Source: Lunularia cruciata
Taxonomy: Eukaryota > Streptophyta > Marchantiopsida > Lunulariales > Lunulariaceae
Assembly: GCA_948567375.1 (NCBI GenBank)
Contig: OX419755.1
Location: forward strand, 1,927,001-1,991,000
DNA length: 64,000 nucleotides
Reading direction: 5' to 3'
Below, in pieces: positions 44,209 through 56,759 of the stretch (the first letter of the stretch is position 1; each line of letters opens with the position of its first letter). Both the position numbers and the translations under genes were made by a program. Below the pieces are notes generated by a model. That model did not search any database, was not told the origin of the DNA, and saw nothing but the letters and a program-made list of their open reading frames with translations.

Positions 44209-47200
44209 AACTAGCTTTGGACAATTTTTGCACATTAGATCTGATCTTGTAATTTGAAAGACATTGAGGTCAGAATTATTTAACTGCCACTTAAATAGCA
44301 TGCTCAAGGGTGATGATTTGGATTTGAGCACCATTTGTTTCCAAATGAGTTGTTTATGATATCTAGAGAAACAATGAACACTTGGTAAAATGGCAATGTG
44401 GTTGTATTTATGTTATTATGTGTCAAAAGAATGAGGTTAAAAAAATTCATTCATTGTGAAGATAAGGTATTATACATGTAAGATGCACAAAATGGGGATT
44501 ATTCCATTAAATTTGAACATTTTAAAAATGACCTAAATGCAAAAAACTGCACAAAAAGCAGAATTCCTCGCTTTGAAGATCTTATCAATACCCATTGCAA
44601 GAGCAATATCTAAAAACATGTGATAAACTCCAAAGACCTTATTGGCACTCCAAGAATACACAAGCCATCTTTAAATATAATAAACTCCTTTGGAAATTGA
44701 AAGTAAGGAGGAATGTTCATAGGAGATAATGCAATTTACTTTGGCACCTTGACTCTAAAACCTGCAAGATGACGCTTGATAGTTTACAAGGCCAAAAAAT
44801 TAAATTTTCCAAGGAGTGAAAGACACAACCTACCATGGTTATAGTAATAGATAAAGGATTCAAAAATAATCTATGGCAAATAGAAATCTCTTAAGGGATT
44901 TCTTTACCAAGTATGAGTAGAAAACAATAAACAATAACTCTTTATGACAAGCCAAGTTAATAGTGACAAGAAGAAGGACCATCGTGTAAGGATCATACAA
45001 AAGGAACCTCATTAAACTCTCTAAAAATAAATACAATTGAAATGTAATTTGAATTACTCCCAACATCTACCTATAGGACAGTTCAATCTGAGTGGATATA
45101 TAAGAATGTTCTAATACCAAGAAATATAGACTCACAACCTCCGAGTGTGGTAATTCCAAAAAATTTGGATTAAGATGTTATAGGAAGTTAGAATGATGTT
45201 GAAGGACAATATTATGTCCAACAAGATACAATGAGACCTCTTTAATAATAATTGGCCTAGTATCTCTTATGTCCTAATCTGTTGCAAGAATTTAACTAAC
45301 ACCTAGCTAATGTAAGAATCTCTCCTTGTTATTACTTCAGTCACTTGAAAGAGATCCTAAAATCTTTGGAGTGATCATTTGCTTGAAATCTATAAGATGC
45401 CTATAAACCATCCTTGACAAGCTTATTAAAAAAGACATGTAGCTATGTGCAATATATAGGAAAAAATTAATTTATCAAGACATAATTGCTCCTCAAGCTT
45501 ATGATATAGGGCCTCTAATAGTACTTCCTCTTTTGGTTGAGGATGTAATAGACGTAAGAGCCAATATTTTATGCAAACCAAGTTGAATCTATAATATTTT
45601 TTGATCTCAAATGTCTTCTTAAAATATATAGCCTTAATATATTCCTCTTATAAGGTTGCCTAATCACCAATCTAGAACTTAAGAAACTACCTATATTTGC
45701 TTGCAATCCCCCTTCTAGTATAATAAAGATATCATGGTGTGAATAAGATTAAAAAAATAAAAAAATTGTTCATTCATCCATAGATCAAGTGCAAATCAAT
45801 CAAGTAGTAAGCAAAAGTCTATCTAGCCTTATCATGGAATGTTAAAAGAAACTTATAGAATAAGAGTGGACATGGAAAGGTTTTCTTTATTAACCCTAAA
45901 ATACTACTTGCTTGACTACTTGCATGACTTGAGTGGTATACCCAAAATGTCATTAGATTGACATAACATATCAATGACATAGATATGTTTGTATACCTCA
46001 TATTAGTATCCCATGTGGTCTAATAATATCCTTATGCATTTGTCCTCATATATCTTTATTCCTTGTGTGATGAAGTGTATGATACAATGAGCATGTGTAT
46101 ATTATCCTACTCTAGGCAACCTCATATGGAGGAGACTTATACCCCATACTTGCAAAAACCCCAACCCTCTCACATATCACTTCACATAAGGAATGATAAC
46201 TCTCAAGACACTAAAAACCATAAACATATCATAACTTTTATTTCACATTTCCTTAGTTTTCAAATAAGATTCAAATTATAATCAAAAAATGAAAAATAAG
46301 AGATTAGAAAATGGAATTCAGCCCATCATTCTCATACTAAAATAATCACTCAAATCTTAATAAAATCTATATATTCTTATATATTCTTATTGAAATCTCT
46401 ATAGTGTTCAATTGGATACTAATCTTTCAATTTTGATACCTTTCAAAGAAAATAAAAAATTAAAGAGATCATCTATTTATTTGTAAACTATAAATTTCAT
46501 TTATACTTGAAATAAAGGAAGTTTCTTACCACACATTTTCTCATCTCATTTGTTGTTTTTCCTTTTCCTTGCCTTGCCATGCCTTGTCTTCTTGGAAAGA
46601 GTAAATCATATGAAAAAAAAACATTGTGATTCTATCCATAAACATGAAAAATTAATAATTTTCTAGAATTTAGAAGATTAATAAAGTATATATACAAGAA
46701 GACACATTGGAAAATCATTCCCAAAGTTAGCCTTGTGGTTGATCAAGAAGAAGTTGGAATCCATGTTATTGAAGTTTATTTGCTCATATAGAATATCTAT
46801 CCATAATTGAGTCACCAGGGATTTTGACATCCAAGATATTGAAAATCATCATGAAATTTCTGCAAATCTACATATCAATACACCATTAAAACATACTTTA
46901 AGCACATCTACAAACTTCCTCTTATTACATGTCTAATAAAAAATGAGGACTTGATTACCTATAAGCTAGTATGTAGTTCCTGAGCTAATTGAACAATCAG
47001 AACTAATGTTCCTATCTCTCTTCCTTAAACTTCCCTACTGTTCAACTCTTCGTAACTCAATTGTTAGCATCTCAATGGGATAAATCACCAAGGCATGACC
47101 TATATAAAAGCAAAAGATGCTCTGTAAAAAACCTCTAACTAGTACTACCATTAGGTGCTTTGTGCAAACCCTTTACTATATTGTGGTAGTTATACCAATC

Positions 47201-47299
47201 TCAACTACAACCAACCAAATATACTATCATAAAAAATGCAATTTCAACTTCCAATCATTGAAGAATTGTAGTACTCCAAGTAAACTTCTAAACTTACAA
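44209..47299. other. AT-rich DNA, no gene recognised
   Basis: Only short frames and low-complexity AT stretches, for example a TATATTCTTA duplication near 46370-46395. It may hold the decayed 3' part of the copia element or older repeats. Confidence 0.4.
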
Positions 47300-48449
47300 A
47301 ACTTATCCATTGCTAAAGCTTTGTAAATATAATTGCAATTTGATTGTTTGTGTTGATATAATTGAAATAATTTTCATGTTTTCATATAGTGATATTGGAT
47401 CTCTATGTACTTGGTTCTCTTGTGGAATTTTGGATTGTCTACCAATTGATAACACTCTAATTGTCATTTTGCATAAGAGTTGGATCATTTTGTAAAAATT
47501 GCAATTTATTGAGTGAATTTGAAGTGGTATATTTTGGGTGATTGTCATGATGCATAAAAGTTGGATCATCTTTTAACAAAGTACAAATTACTATTCTTTG
47601 AGTGAACTTGCAGCCATATAGTTTCCTTTGTAACAAAACATGTTGTTATTTACTCTATCTCCATGGTAGACGTGATAATGCATAGTTATCTTTGGTTGGT
47701 CTAAGCTAATAGTCCACCATTCACATGAATATCTAACCACCACAATTTAATTATCTAAGTCTTTGATGAAATCAATGTCATAGTACCCTACTAGTGTATT
47801 TGCAACATCTCATCCTCCACTAAATTCTAATCATAGTTAAAAGTACTTGAAAGTTCTCTTTGTTGCTTCCAAATATTGAGGCAAAAGATCAGAACTAAAC
47901 TTTACAACCACACTAATAACATAAGCTATATCAAGTCTTATACGTATATGATATCATACATTAAACATAATATTGCTTCTATCCTTTACTTGGTTCTCTT
48001 TCTTCTAATTGTAGTTTGATATTTGAATTTTCAATACTAGGAATTAGGTAGGCATCTTCAAGATTGAATTTTTTTATAACTACCTTTGAATAACTTTTTT
48101 ATTCAAATTTATTCTTAAATTCTCACTATCACCAAATATTTGAAGTCCTACATAGCAATTTGCTTCTCTATATATATCTTCAAATCTTAGACTAAGGTAA
48201 CCTAGCATGATCTAAATGTAGGATTCATCTTTCTCAGAAATTAATCCATTGGCTACAATGAATGTTGAGTATAATCCTAGATCCACAATACATATAATGA
48301 TAACAAAAGTGATAGATGCAACACATACCTCACTAAGAAGTCATCAAACTTTCAATCCAAGTTCCTTCAGGCTTACTTTAAGTAGAAAAGCTCTTCAATA
48401 GTCTACAAATACTCCTCTCCTTTCCAACTTCTTTTTATCCTTGTATATT
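47300..48449 (-). mobile_element. 3' half of a Ty1/copia element (minus), left of chromovirus 3
   Basis: The minus strand carries the second half of a copia RT and its RNase H, directly continuing the RT that is cut at 60650. RT fragments are YIQIMLGYLSLRFEDIYREA and NCYVGLQIFGDSENLRINL (about 48230-48090). RNase H fragments are DIAYVISVVVKF-like (about 47940), ATKRTFKYF, and LVGYYDIDFIKDLDN, which corresponds to 'GYxDADYAGDxDxRRS' (about 47800-47750). An imperfect direct repeat of about 60 bp (GCATAA[A/G]AGTTGGATCAT) occurs at 47470 and 47550. The outer boundary is not defined. Confidence 0.65.
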
Positions 48450-48454
48450 CTCCA

Positions 48455-48852
48455 TGTAACAATATGGAGTTTAGTGACATAGTTAGTAAGGCTAATGAAG
48501 TAGAGAATAAGCCAAATTAGCCTAGAATATTTTAGAAGCATCTAGGAAGCTTCCCAACTAGTTAACTTGCGCCCCAAGCAGGTAGCTTCTAGAAGCTACT
48601 AACTAGCTTAGCTTGCACGTCAAGTAAACGGCTTCTAGAAGGAAACTTCTTGAGAAGCTTCTAGTTAACTTAGCTTGCACTCTAAGAAAGCGGTTCAAGG
48701 AAGCTTCTTGAGAAGCTTCTCAAGGGCCTTGTATGCTACCTATAAATACCAAAGCCAAAGCTCATGCTAGGCATTTGGAGTATTCACTCATTCAAGTGTC
48801 CCAATGTGAGTTTCCATTCTCCTATTTCTCTCCTCAGTCTTGGTCCTTTACT
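48455..48852 (+). repeat. 5' LTR of chromovirus 3
   Basis: 398 bp. Starts TGTAACAATATGG, ends TTTACT (CA to CT). TATA box TATAAATA at 48741-48748. One HSE half is deleted (TTCTAGAAGCTAC). The primer site TGGTATCAAAGC at 48854-48865 has one change from the initiator-Met consensus. Confidence 0.93.
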
Positions 48853-49122
48853 TTGGTATCAAAGCAAGAATGGGATGGATGAAATTATGGACCACCAAAT
48901 CCACTTCTGCTAAACCATTAGGATTTTCATGTCCAGATATTACCCAAGCATCATTTCACACAATTCATCACCTTGCAGTTTGGGCATGATTTTCTACATA
49001 TGATCATCGTATGTGAGGAACTTTTAATACTTCTGGTTGTAACTTATGGAGAACGGTGGACATGTTGCATTTATGTGTTAATCAATTAGATAAAGTAGGA
49101 GTAGTGGGATAGAGTAGTAGCT

Positions 49123-50030
49123 ATGGTAGCAATATCGAACGTTATCTTTGCAATGCAGTAACAAATTGAGCACCTGACTCAATTGCTGGATGAACAAGAT
49201 CAGCAACGATGAGAACATATAGAGAGAGCGCCAATTCAAGATGGAGAAGATCACATTCAATTTCCAAAACCCAAGGTGTTTGAAAGCAAGAATCTTCCCG
49301 GCACAATGGAGAATTTTATGTTTGACTGCAAATGTTACTTTGAATCCACCAATCTTCAAGATGAAAGGAAACAGATTCTCTTGACCTCTAGCCAATTAGA
49401 TGGTGTGGCAAAACTTTGGTGGCAATTTCGAGTAGAGCTAGCTGAACGACAGATTGTTGCACCAATTTTGACATGGGTAGAGTTCAAGGATGTAATATTG
49501 GGTCGGTTTCAAATTATAAATGCCACTCGAGCCGCACGAGATAAATTAGTGCAGTTGAAGCAAGTTGGCTCAATAAGGAGCTACATCACACAATTTCAGA
49601 ACATCATCATGCAAATTCCAGATGTACAAGAAGGTGAAGTTCTAGATCAATTTTTGCGGGGATTGAAGTCACAAACCAAATTGGTGACCATATGGGAACC
49701 ACAAAACATAAAAGAAGTCATGCAATTGGCTGAGCGCTTTGATTCCTTGGTTGCAACAACTTGGTCTTGATCTTGACCTACACAAGGCCTACCAATACAC
49801 TATGCACGGGTGGGAGAACTAGCACCAATGGAGATTGATGCTATCCAACATAGACCACTTTGTATAGCAAGTAGAGAAAGATTGCAACAAAATGGAGGTT
49901 GTTTTATTGTCACCAAGTTGGACATCGCATTGTTGAATGCCCAACACTTAGGAATAGACGACCTCGACAAGTTGCCCTGATGGAGATTGCGGAACAGAAT
50001 GACCAGGGAAATGAGGAATCCCAGTAGGAG
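49123..50030 (+). pseudogene. gag of chromovirus 3
   Basis: The open core at 49276-49770 (164 codons) has FESKNLPGTMENF, SSQLDGVAKLWWQFR, AARDKLVQLKQVGSIRSYIT and LDQFLRGLKSQTKLV, the typical single-domain Ty3 Gag. The zinc knuckle near 49885-49930 (FYCHQVGHRIVEC) has a one-base deletion at its first Cys. Stops lie on either side of the core. Confidence 0.85.
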
Positions 50031-50111
50031 ATTTTGAGCCGCCTACTAGGAGTTTGATTAGTTCTAATAGGATTGAAGGTTTGACTTATGCAAGTTTGCT
50101 TCACTTGCAAG

Positions 50112-50455
50112 GTACAATATCTAATTGGGGTTGTAGGATTTTGGTTGATTCTAGAAGTTCATAGAATTGCATGTCTATGCAAGTAGCAAAGGATTTGGGT
50201 ATTCCTATCAAGCTAGTGTTTGGAAGTAGTTTGATGATGGCAGATGGTAGAAAGGGTTATGCATTCCACACCTCACATCCTGTTACTTTCAAGATTGGGA
50301 AGGAGTCTTTGGAGTGTATGAGGTTTTTAGTGGCACCTCCACACTATGATATCATTCTGGGTCTACCTTGGCTTGAATGGCATAAGGTTCAATTTGATTG
50401 GACCCGATGACAAATTCAAGTACAACACCAAGGTAGGAATTTCCAATTAGGTTGT
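50112..50455 (+). pseudogene. Protease of chromovirus 3
   Basis: ILVDSRSS (D-S-R again in place of D-S-G, as in chromovirus 1) with a stop right after, then MSMQVAKDLGIPIKLVFGSS and HYDIILGLPWLEWHKVQFDW. Because the same G-to-R change occurs in both elements, it may have been present in their common source copy or have arisen at a mutation-prone codon. Confidence 0.8.
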
Positions 50456-50491
50456 TTGACACCTTTGAGTAAGACACCTAAGAATAGTCAG

Positions 50492-50671
50492 TCCCAAGAT
50501 AGGAAGTTTGACAAGAAGGTAGCCATAGAGCAAATCTGGAAGGGAGATGAGTCCCAAGATGGGAAGTTTGCCAAGAAGGCAACCATGGAGCAAGCTTGGA
50601 AGAAAAATGAGTCCTTAGAAGGGAAGTTTGTTAGTAAAGCAGCCATAGAGCAAGCTTTGGAGGAAGATAAG
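50492..50671 (+). repeat. Three tandem 60-bp linker units of chromovirus 3
   Basis: Units start at 50492, 50552 and 50612. They encode the same S-x-x-G-K-F...E-Q repeats as 8941-9120. Confidence 0.88.
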
Positions 50672-52330
50672 GTTGTATTCGCGGTGTGGATCAAGCCAAT
50701 TTCACAAGAACAATCTGCGGAGGGCCAAGAGCCTCGTCAAGCAAGGGTTGGTCTGATAGTTCAAGAGTTTGTGGATGTGTTTCCAGATGATCTGCCAAAG
50801 GGATTACCTTCCAATCAAGGTATGCCCTTCAAGATTGAGTTATTGTCAGGGAGTACTCCATTGAGTAGACCAATTTATCTGCTCTCACCAAATGAGTTGG
50901 AGGAGTTGCAAACAACAATTACATAGTTGTTGGAGAAGGATTTCATACAACATAGTACCTCTCCTTGGGGAGCACCGGTACTATTTGTTCCAAAGAAGGA
51001 TGGAGGACGTTCTTTTTGTATTGATTACCGTGGGCTCAATAAGCAAACTGTGAAGAATGCATATCCCTTGCATCAGATCGATGACTTGCTTGATCAAGTA
51101 AGTGGAGCACACTATTTTTCTAAGCTGGATCTTTGTAGCGGCTATTGGCAAATTCCTATTGAAAGAGAGGATGTGCAAAAGACTGCCTTTTGCACAGGGT
51201 ATGGGCATTTTGAGTGGAGAGTCCTACCTTTCGGACTCACTAATGCTTCAGCAGTCTTCACGGATCAGATGCATCAGGTGTTGGAGAGACTATCGGATTG
51301 GTCTACGGTGGTGTTCTTGGATGATATCTTCATCTATAGCAAGATAGAGGTAGAACACATGAATCATGTGTGAGAAGTCCTAGACAACTACGACAATGGA
51401 AATTTTACTACAAGAAGTCAAAGTGTGCTTTTTGGTAGAAAGAGGTTACCTTCTTGGGTCATAAGATCTCATCAAAGGGGATCAAGATGTAAGAAGAGAG
51501 TATCAAGGCCATTATTGATTGGCCTACCCTGAAGGATGCTATAGAAGTATAGGCATTCAATGGATTGGTCAGTTTTTACCAATGCTTCATCTACTATTAT
51601 GCTCATGTGGTTGCACCATTGACTGACCTCTTGGGAAAGACCTCAAGTTTCTAGTAGACCACCAAGCATGAAGAAGCATTCTAGAAGTTAAAGCATATGG
51701 TGTCTTCAAGACCCATTCTTCAACCATATGATCCTCAACTACCTTGTGTGGTTGATTTTGATGCTTCTAACTTTGCAATTGGAGCTGTGTTGCAACAAGA
51801 ATTCTCAAATGGACTTCATCCCATTGCTTTTATGTCTTTTTGACTAAATACAGCTGAAAGAAATTACTCTGCTCAAGATCAAGAACAACTTGCAATGGTA
51901 TATGCCACCAAGGTATGGAGGCATTATCTCTTGGAGAAACAAGTGGTCATGCAAACTAATCACAAGCCATTGTTGCAGACCTTACACTTGGAACACATGA
52001 AGAGTCAACATCATTGATGGGAAGAGCAACTCCAATTGTTTGACATCAAACTTGAGTAGAAACCAGGTTGGTTCCATATCATCCCTGATGCTCTATCACG
52101 ATGACCTGATTTGAAGTCTCTTCCTCTCATCACCGTGGCAATTACGACGGTGTCAATTGACTCCAAGGTCCATAACAAGTTTTGGTCAGCTCTACAACAA
52201 GATCCCTTCTTTCAAATGGTACATGGTCATCTGACAATAGACGACAAGGAGTAAACACCTTCTCCTTCAAGGAAGGCCTTCTATTCCATGCGGACCGGAT
52301 CTATGTTCTAGCCAAAGGTGATCTTTGACT
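50672..52330 (+). pseudogene. RT and RNase H of chromovirus 3
   Basis: Open pieces at 50456-50926 and 50927-51373 are separated by one TAG at 50924. The RT has [49 protein letters not shown] and an intact catalytic box [12 protein letters not shown] (about 51309-51342). After a stop at 51370 and a frameshift, RNase H at about 51730-51990 reads VVDFDASNFAIGAVL, YATKVWRHYLLEKQV and TNHKPL (D to N). Stops lie near 51441 and 51489. Confidence 0.88.
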
Positions 52331-52552
52331 CGTGCGCCTTCAAGAAGCCCATGATTTACCAATAGCTGGTCACATGGGGGTGGACAAGACTTTGGGTACC
52401 CTCCAACACCAATGGTGGTGGCCCAACATGACACGAGATGTTTAGGAGTTTGTCCAATCGTGTGAGAGTTGTCAACGCAACAAGGCCAATAACCAGAAGC
52501 TGAGTGGACTCCTTCAACCACTTCCCATTCCAACTACTCATTGGGAACATGT
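52331..52552 (+). pseudogene. Integrase zinc finger of chromovirus 3 (left part)
   Basis: HDLPIAGHMGVDKTLGTLQH, WWWPNMTRDV and CESCQRNKA give the H-x-H and CX2C pattern of the Ty3 integrase. The frame is cut at 52552 by chromovirus 4 and resumes at 59112. Confidence 0.85.
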
Positions 52553-53295
52553 TGTAATACTTCGAGGATAGGAGACCTGAAGAGAAACACACCATGAGAA
52601 ACACACACTTTCACACTCAAACTCTGATGCCCCAAAGGAGCACTTTCTCTTTATTATATAGGCAAAGCGGATCTCCTCCAATGAAGCTCCACCATAGGAT
52701 TAGGTACATAGATAGGTGACATGTCAGCAAGCTCCACCCTTGGATTACTTACTTGGATGGGTGACATGTTGGTCCTGGTCCTATCAGGTTGGTCAAACAA
52801 GCTTTAGAATCTTCTTGTTGGAATCTCAGAATCAATCAATCACGTGGGTGAGGTACCATTGGAAAGCTCTCAATGAGAAAAAATCAAGGGGAGGAAGGCT
52901 AGCCTTCCCTCCATTGGGGGGGGGGACTTGCACATTTTTTAGGCCTAATTCATCCATTTAGGCCTCCAAAATTGCCTTCAAAGATTTCAGGCATATTTTG
53001 GTTCCAACTCTATTAGTAGAAGTCCTCTTTTGGTGATACCTCTTTCTGATATATTCATTCCATCTTGTGTAACATCCTTCCAGATGTTATCAACCCAATT
53101 CTCACTTTCAAATCATATGTCTAGCTATTGGTTCTAAGGTTGTCAAATCTATTTCAATTTTTTGCCCTATTATTAGAAGTACCCTTTTGATGATACTTCT
53201 ATCTGATCTATTTTGACCATCATGTATAATATCATTCCAGATGTTACCAAACCAAATTTTACATCTAGATCATATGGCTAGCTCTTGGTATTACA
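52553..53295 (-). repeat. 3' LTR of chromovirus 4
   Basis: 743 bp. It keeps a 45-bp stretch lost from the other LTR but lacks about 20 bp (GACTAGAGGG... region) that the other LTR and the solo LTR at 21829 keep. Contains G10 at 52916-52925. Confidence 0.93.
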
Positions 53296-53312
53296 AACCT
53301 CCCTCCTTTTAA
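53296..53312 (-). other. Polypurine tract of chromovirus 4
   Basis: On the minus strand AAAAGGAGGGAGGTT directly precedes the 3' LTR. Confidence 0.75.
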
Positions 53313-53339
53313 GACGCAACGTCCTTGTTGTGCAACCGT

Positions 53340-53512
53340 GGCTCAAATGTTTGCACCAACACCAGTGCATGTGTCAAATTGGCAGCGTGTTCCCATGTTG
53401 CTTCATAGAGGGGGTAACCTTTCCATTGGACAAGATAATCCACCCATGGATGACGAGTACTACGCATGCGTTTTTGGAGTATACGTTCCACTTCATATTC
53501 CTCGTTGCCATC
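53340..53512 (-). pseudogene. Chromodomain of chromovirus 4
   Basis: The minus-strand frame 53767-53309 ends with NEEYEVERILQKRM, YLVQWKGYPLYEATWE and LVLVQTFE. The aromatic positions expected of a methyl-lysine cage are visible (Y in EEYEVE, W in QWKGY, and W in ATWE). The frame is open here, so this is the best preserved chromodomain in the window. It would direct integration to marked chromatin. Confidence 0.9.
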
Positions 53513-54590
53513 AACGAGTGTCGGACAAGGTTGAATGTCTTGTGTGGAATGACCCAAGCTTGATTGGGGAGCATATCTACGTAGTAGGGAAACATGGAAC
53601 ACTGGATGGATCTTCATGTGTGGTGGTAGCTCAAGGTGATAGGCCACAGGGCCGACTCGACGGAGAATTGAGAAAGGCCCAAGAAAATGAGGTCTGAGCT
53701 TACGAGGTCCCACTAATGTGAGGTTGGTTATCAATAGCCACACTTGATCCCCAACATTGAACTCCATGTGCCTACTGTGTGCATCAGTATACTACTTCTA
53801 TCGATTTTGTGCAATTTGTAATTTGTGCCTAGTGCTCTCCACCCCTTGTTGGATTCTAGAAACAAATGTGTTGGTTGCATTGACCTTGGTAGCCACTGGA
53901 CGGATCTTCATCAAGTTGGAAGGTGTGAAGGGATGCTCACCATACATGAGGAAGAACGGAGTGACCTGGGTGGATGCATTCACTAAATTATTGTAAGAAA
54001 ATTCCACCAACAGGAGTAGGGTGTACTACCTCTCTTGCTCTTCTAAGGTGAAGCCACGTAACATGTCTTCAATAGTGCGATTAGCCCGCTTGGTTTGTCC
54101 ATCTGTTTGTGGGTGGTAAGCTATGGACATGGCTAACTTGGTTTTGAAGAAACCAAAGAGGGTGCACCAAAACAAACTGGTGAATTGAGTACCCTTATTG
54201 ATGATGAGTACTCAAAACAAGCCATGGTGAGAGAAGACTGCATCTAAGTATAATTGAGCAAGTTGTGGAGCGGTCACCTCCTTGGTGGTAGGGCGTACAT
54301 GAATTATTTTGCTGAGCCGGTCCACAAAGACCACGATGGAGTCGAATCCTGATGTGGTCTTGGGTAACTCACAGACGAGATCCATACACACGTGTTCCCA
54401 ATGTTGTGTAGGAGTGGGGAGAGGTTGCAGGAGCATTGTAGGAGCTTGATTAGAAGCTTTGTTCTGTTGACAAAGCAAGCAATTACGCACTTAGTCCATC
54501 ACATCGTTGCTCATCTTGGGCCAATAGTAATGGCGCTAGACTGCATCCAAGGTCTTGTCCACTCCAACATGACCTGCAATGGCCGAATCA
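53513..54590 (-). pseudogene. Integrase of chromovirus 4
   Basis: Minus strand: AGHVGVDKTLDAV (from 54575), CLLCQQN (CX2C, 54480), CMDLVCELPKT with the first Asp (54380), and VFVDRLSKIIHV. Then comes LIINKGTQF, in which the second Asp is Asn (54195). AYHPQTDGQTKRANRTIEDM has the Glu. MEFNVGDQVWLL and KLRPHFLGPFSILRRVGPVA form the C-terminal GPF/Y module. Stops near 54491, 54211 and 54011. Confidence 0.88.
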
Positions 54591-54599
54591 TGACATTTT

Positions 54600-55380
54600 G
54601 CTAGAATGGTGGTGCACAATTCTGGGACATTTGGAATCCATAATCTACTATCACAAAAGGTGAGTCCTTGGGTGCTGGTGACACCTTTGGATGATTGCCT
54701 TTCTACAATCTGTGGATCAGTTTTTGTAGCCGCCAAAATTTCAAGCCAAAATTTAGGGTTAATTTGAACCTCTGCCACCAAGTTGTTTGCCATTGGCATG
54801 CATGTGAATGCATCTGCAAGTTGCTTTTTACCTTCAATGTAGGTGATTGTCATGTTGAAGCATTGTTGCCACTCTGCCCATCGAATCTGGCGACGAGATA
54901 GATCCTTTTGCGTCTTGAGGTAGACTAGAGGTTTGTGGTTTGTCTCTACCACAAATGTCTTCTTGCCCAGATAGTGCTTCCAATGCTTGGTTGCCATGAC
55001 GATGACCAACTCTTCTTGTTCTATGGTGTGGTAGTTGTGCTCTACCGGTAACAACTTTTGAGAGAAATATGCAATAGGATGCCATCTATCATGCCACTCT
55101 TGTTGTAAGACTGCTCCGATTGCTACGCTTGATGCATATGTAGCCAACTTGATTGGACGTTTTGGGTCATACCACTTCAAAATTGGTGCATGTAGCAAGG
55201 CGGCTTTTAATTCTTGAAAGGCCAACTCTTGTGCGGTTCCCCATGTCCACTTCTTCCCCTTTCCAAGTAGTGTTATTAAAGGTTGTGCAACCTTGGAGAA
55301 GGCCTTGACAAATTGATGATAGAATCCCATCAAACCCAAGAAGCTCCATGAGTCTGATCTTCTGGGGCACTCCATTTTTG
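54600..55380 (-). pseudogene. RNase H and connection of chromovirus 4
   Basis: A 279-codon open frame (55375-54536). FLGLMGFYHQFVKAFSKVAQ is the RT thumb. RNase H has IKLATYASSVAIGAVLQQEW, where the usual 'ETDAS' Asp is Tyr. IAYFSQKLLPVEHNYHTIEQ keeps the Glu region, and VETNHKPLVYL has D to N. ITYIEGKKQLADAFTCMP is the end connector. Confidence 0.88.
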
Positions 55381-55499
55381 AATGACCTCTATTTTATCTA
55401 TCAATACTTGAATACCCTCTGCACTTACTCTATGCCCCAAGTAGTCTACTTCAGACTTGCCAAACTTACACTTTGAGAATTTGGCATACAATCAATTCT

Positions 55500-56420
55500 G
55501 TCTTAGAATCTGGAGGACTTCTTGTAGATGATGTTTGTGTTCCGTCATCTGCTACTGTATACTAAGATGTTATCCAGGAAGATGATGACAAACTTATCCA
55601 AATATGGACAAAGTATGTCATTTATTAGACTCATGAAAGTGGCAAGTGCATTGGTGAGACCAAAAGGCATCACGAGATACTCGAAGTGGCCATACCTAGG
55701 GTACAAAAGGTAGTCTTGTACACATCCTCCTTTGCAATTTGGATTTGATTGTAACTGCTCCGCAAATCTAGTTTGGTGAAGTGTCTTGCTCCATTGAGTT
55801 GATTGAATAGATCATCTATGTGAGGTAAAGGGTATTTTTTCTTCACTATTTGTTGATTGAGACCCCGATAGTCAATACACATGCGCATTATATTGTCTTT
55901 CTTCTTCACAAACAAGACCGGAGACCCATATAGTGATATGCTAGGTTGGATGAACCCTTTATGTAGCATATCCTCAATTTAATTCTTGCACTCCTCCAAC
56001 TCATGAGGTGATAGGCAATATGGGGCCTTACATGGAGGTGTCTTCCCCAAGGGTGCCTCAATTTTATGATCTACTCTCCTTTTTGGTGGTAATCCTAGTA
56101 GATCATCAGGAAAGACATCTTGAAACTCATTTACGACATCCTTTAATTTCTCAAGAATTTGTCCCTCAAGTTGTGCACTCTGGACTTCTCTTATTAGACC
56201 CATGAAACACCTATCAGTCTTATAGATAGTTGTTGTCCCTATGATATAGAGAGGCAATTCTTGCCTATGTGATTTTTCTTTAACCCCAATGATTGACCAT
56301 TGGTGGGTTCTCATTACTTTCTTCCTCCAATCTACCATAGGGTTGTAATGCTCCATCCATGGCATACCTAAGATTGCATCATAACAAGCTATTTGTATCA
56401 CTTGCTATTCAATTACTTCT
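55500..56420 (-). pseudogene. Reverse transcriptase of chromovirus 4
   Basis: Minus strand: FQDVFPDDLLGLPPKR (56135), then [20 protein letters not shown] (about 55920-55860), [19 protein letters not shown], and [16 protein letters not shown]. In another frame come [10 protein letters not shown] and [12 protein letters not shown] (about 55595-55560), where the catalytic FLDD is FLDN. A stop near 55978 and frameshifts break it. Confidence 0.88.
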
Positions 56421-56428
56421 TGATATTT

Positions 56429-56737
56429 TCATACAGAGAGTGTTACCCGCCTAGGTAATGATTCAATCCTCTTTGTTTGTCCGTTAGGTAACTCTACTTC
56501 TTCACTCTCATCTCTCTCTAGATCCATTCCCAATCTTATTGCAATAGAGCAAGACAGGAAATTCTCTGTGGCTCCCGGATCTATTAACACTCTCACTTGA
56601 TTGCCTTCTAGGACCCCATTCACTACAATCAATTGTGAGGTTGCCTTTTGGTACCTTTGTGCGCTCGTCTTCTTCCTTCCCTTGCTTTTCTGCTTCCTTA
56701 TTGAGCTAGTAAGGCCACGAGGTACATTTACTAGCAA
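56429..56737 (-). pseudogene. Protease of chromovirus 4
   Basis: VVNGVLEGNQVRVLIDPGAT followed by ENFLS is the Ty3 aspartic protease entry, with D-P-G-A-T instead of D-S-G-A-T. LGMDLERDESEEVELPNGQ follows. The 'ILGMPWMEHYNP' end lies at 56370, beyond a stop and a short gap. Confidence 0.82.
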
Positions 56738-56759
56738 TCTTTATTTTCTAAAGTGATTT

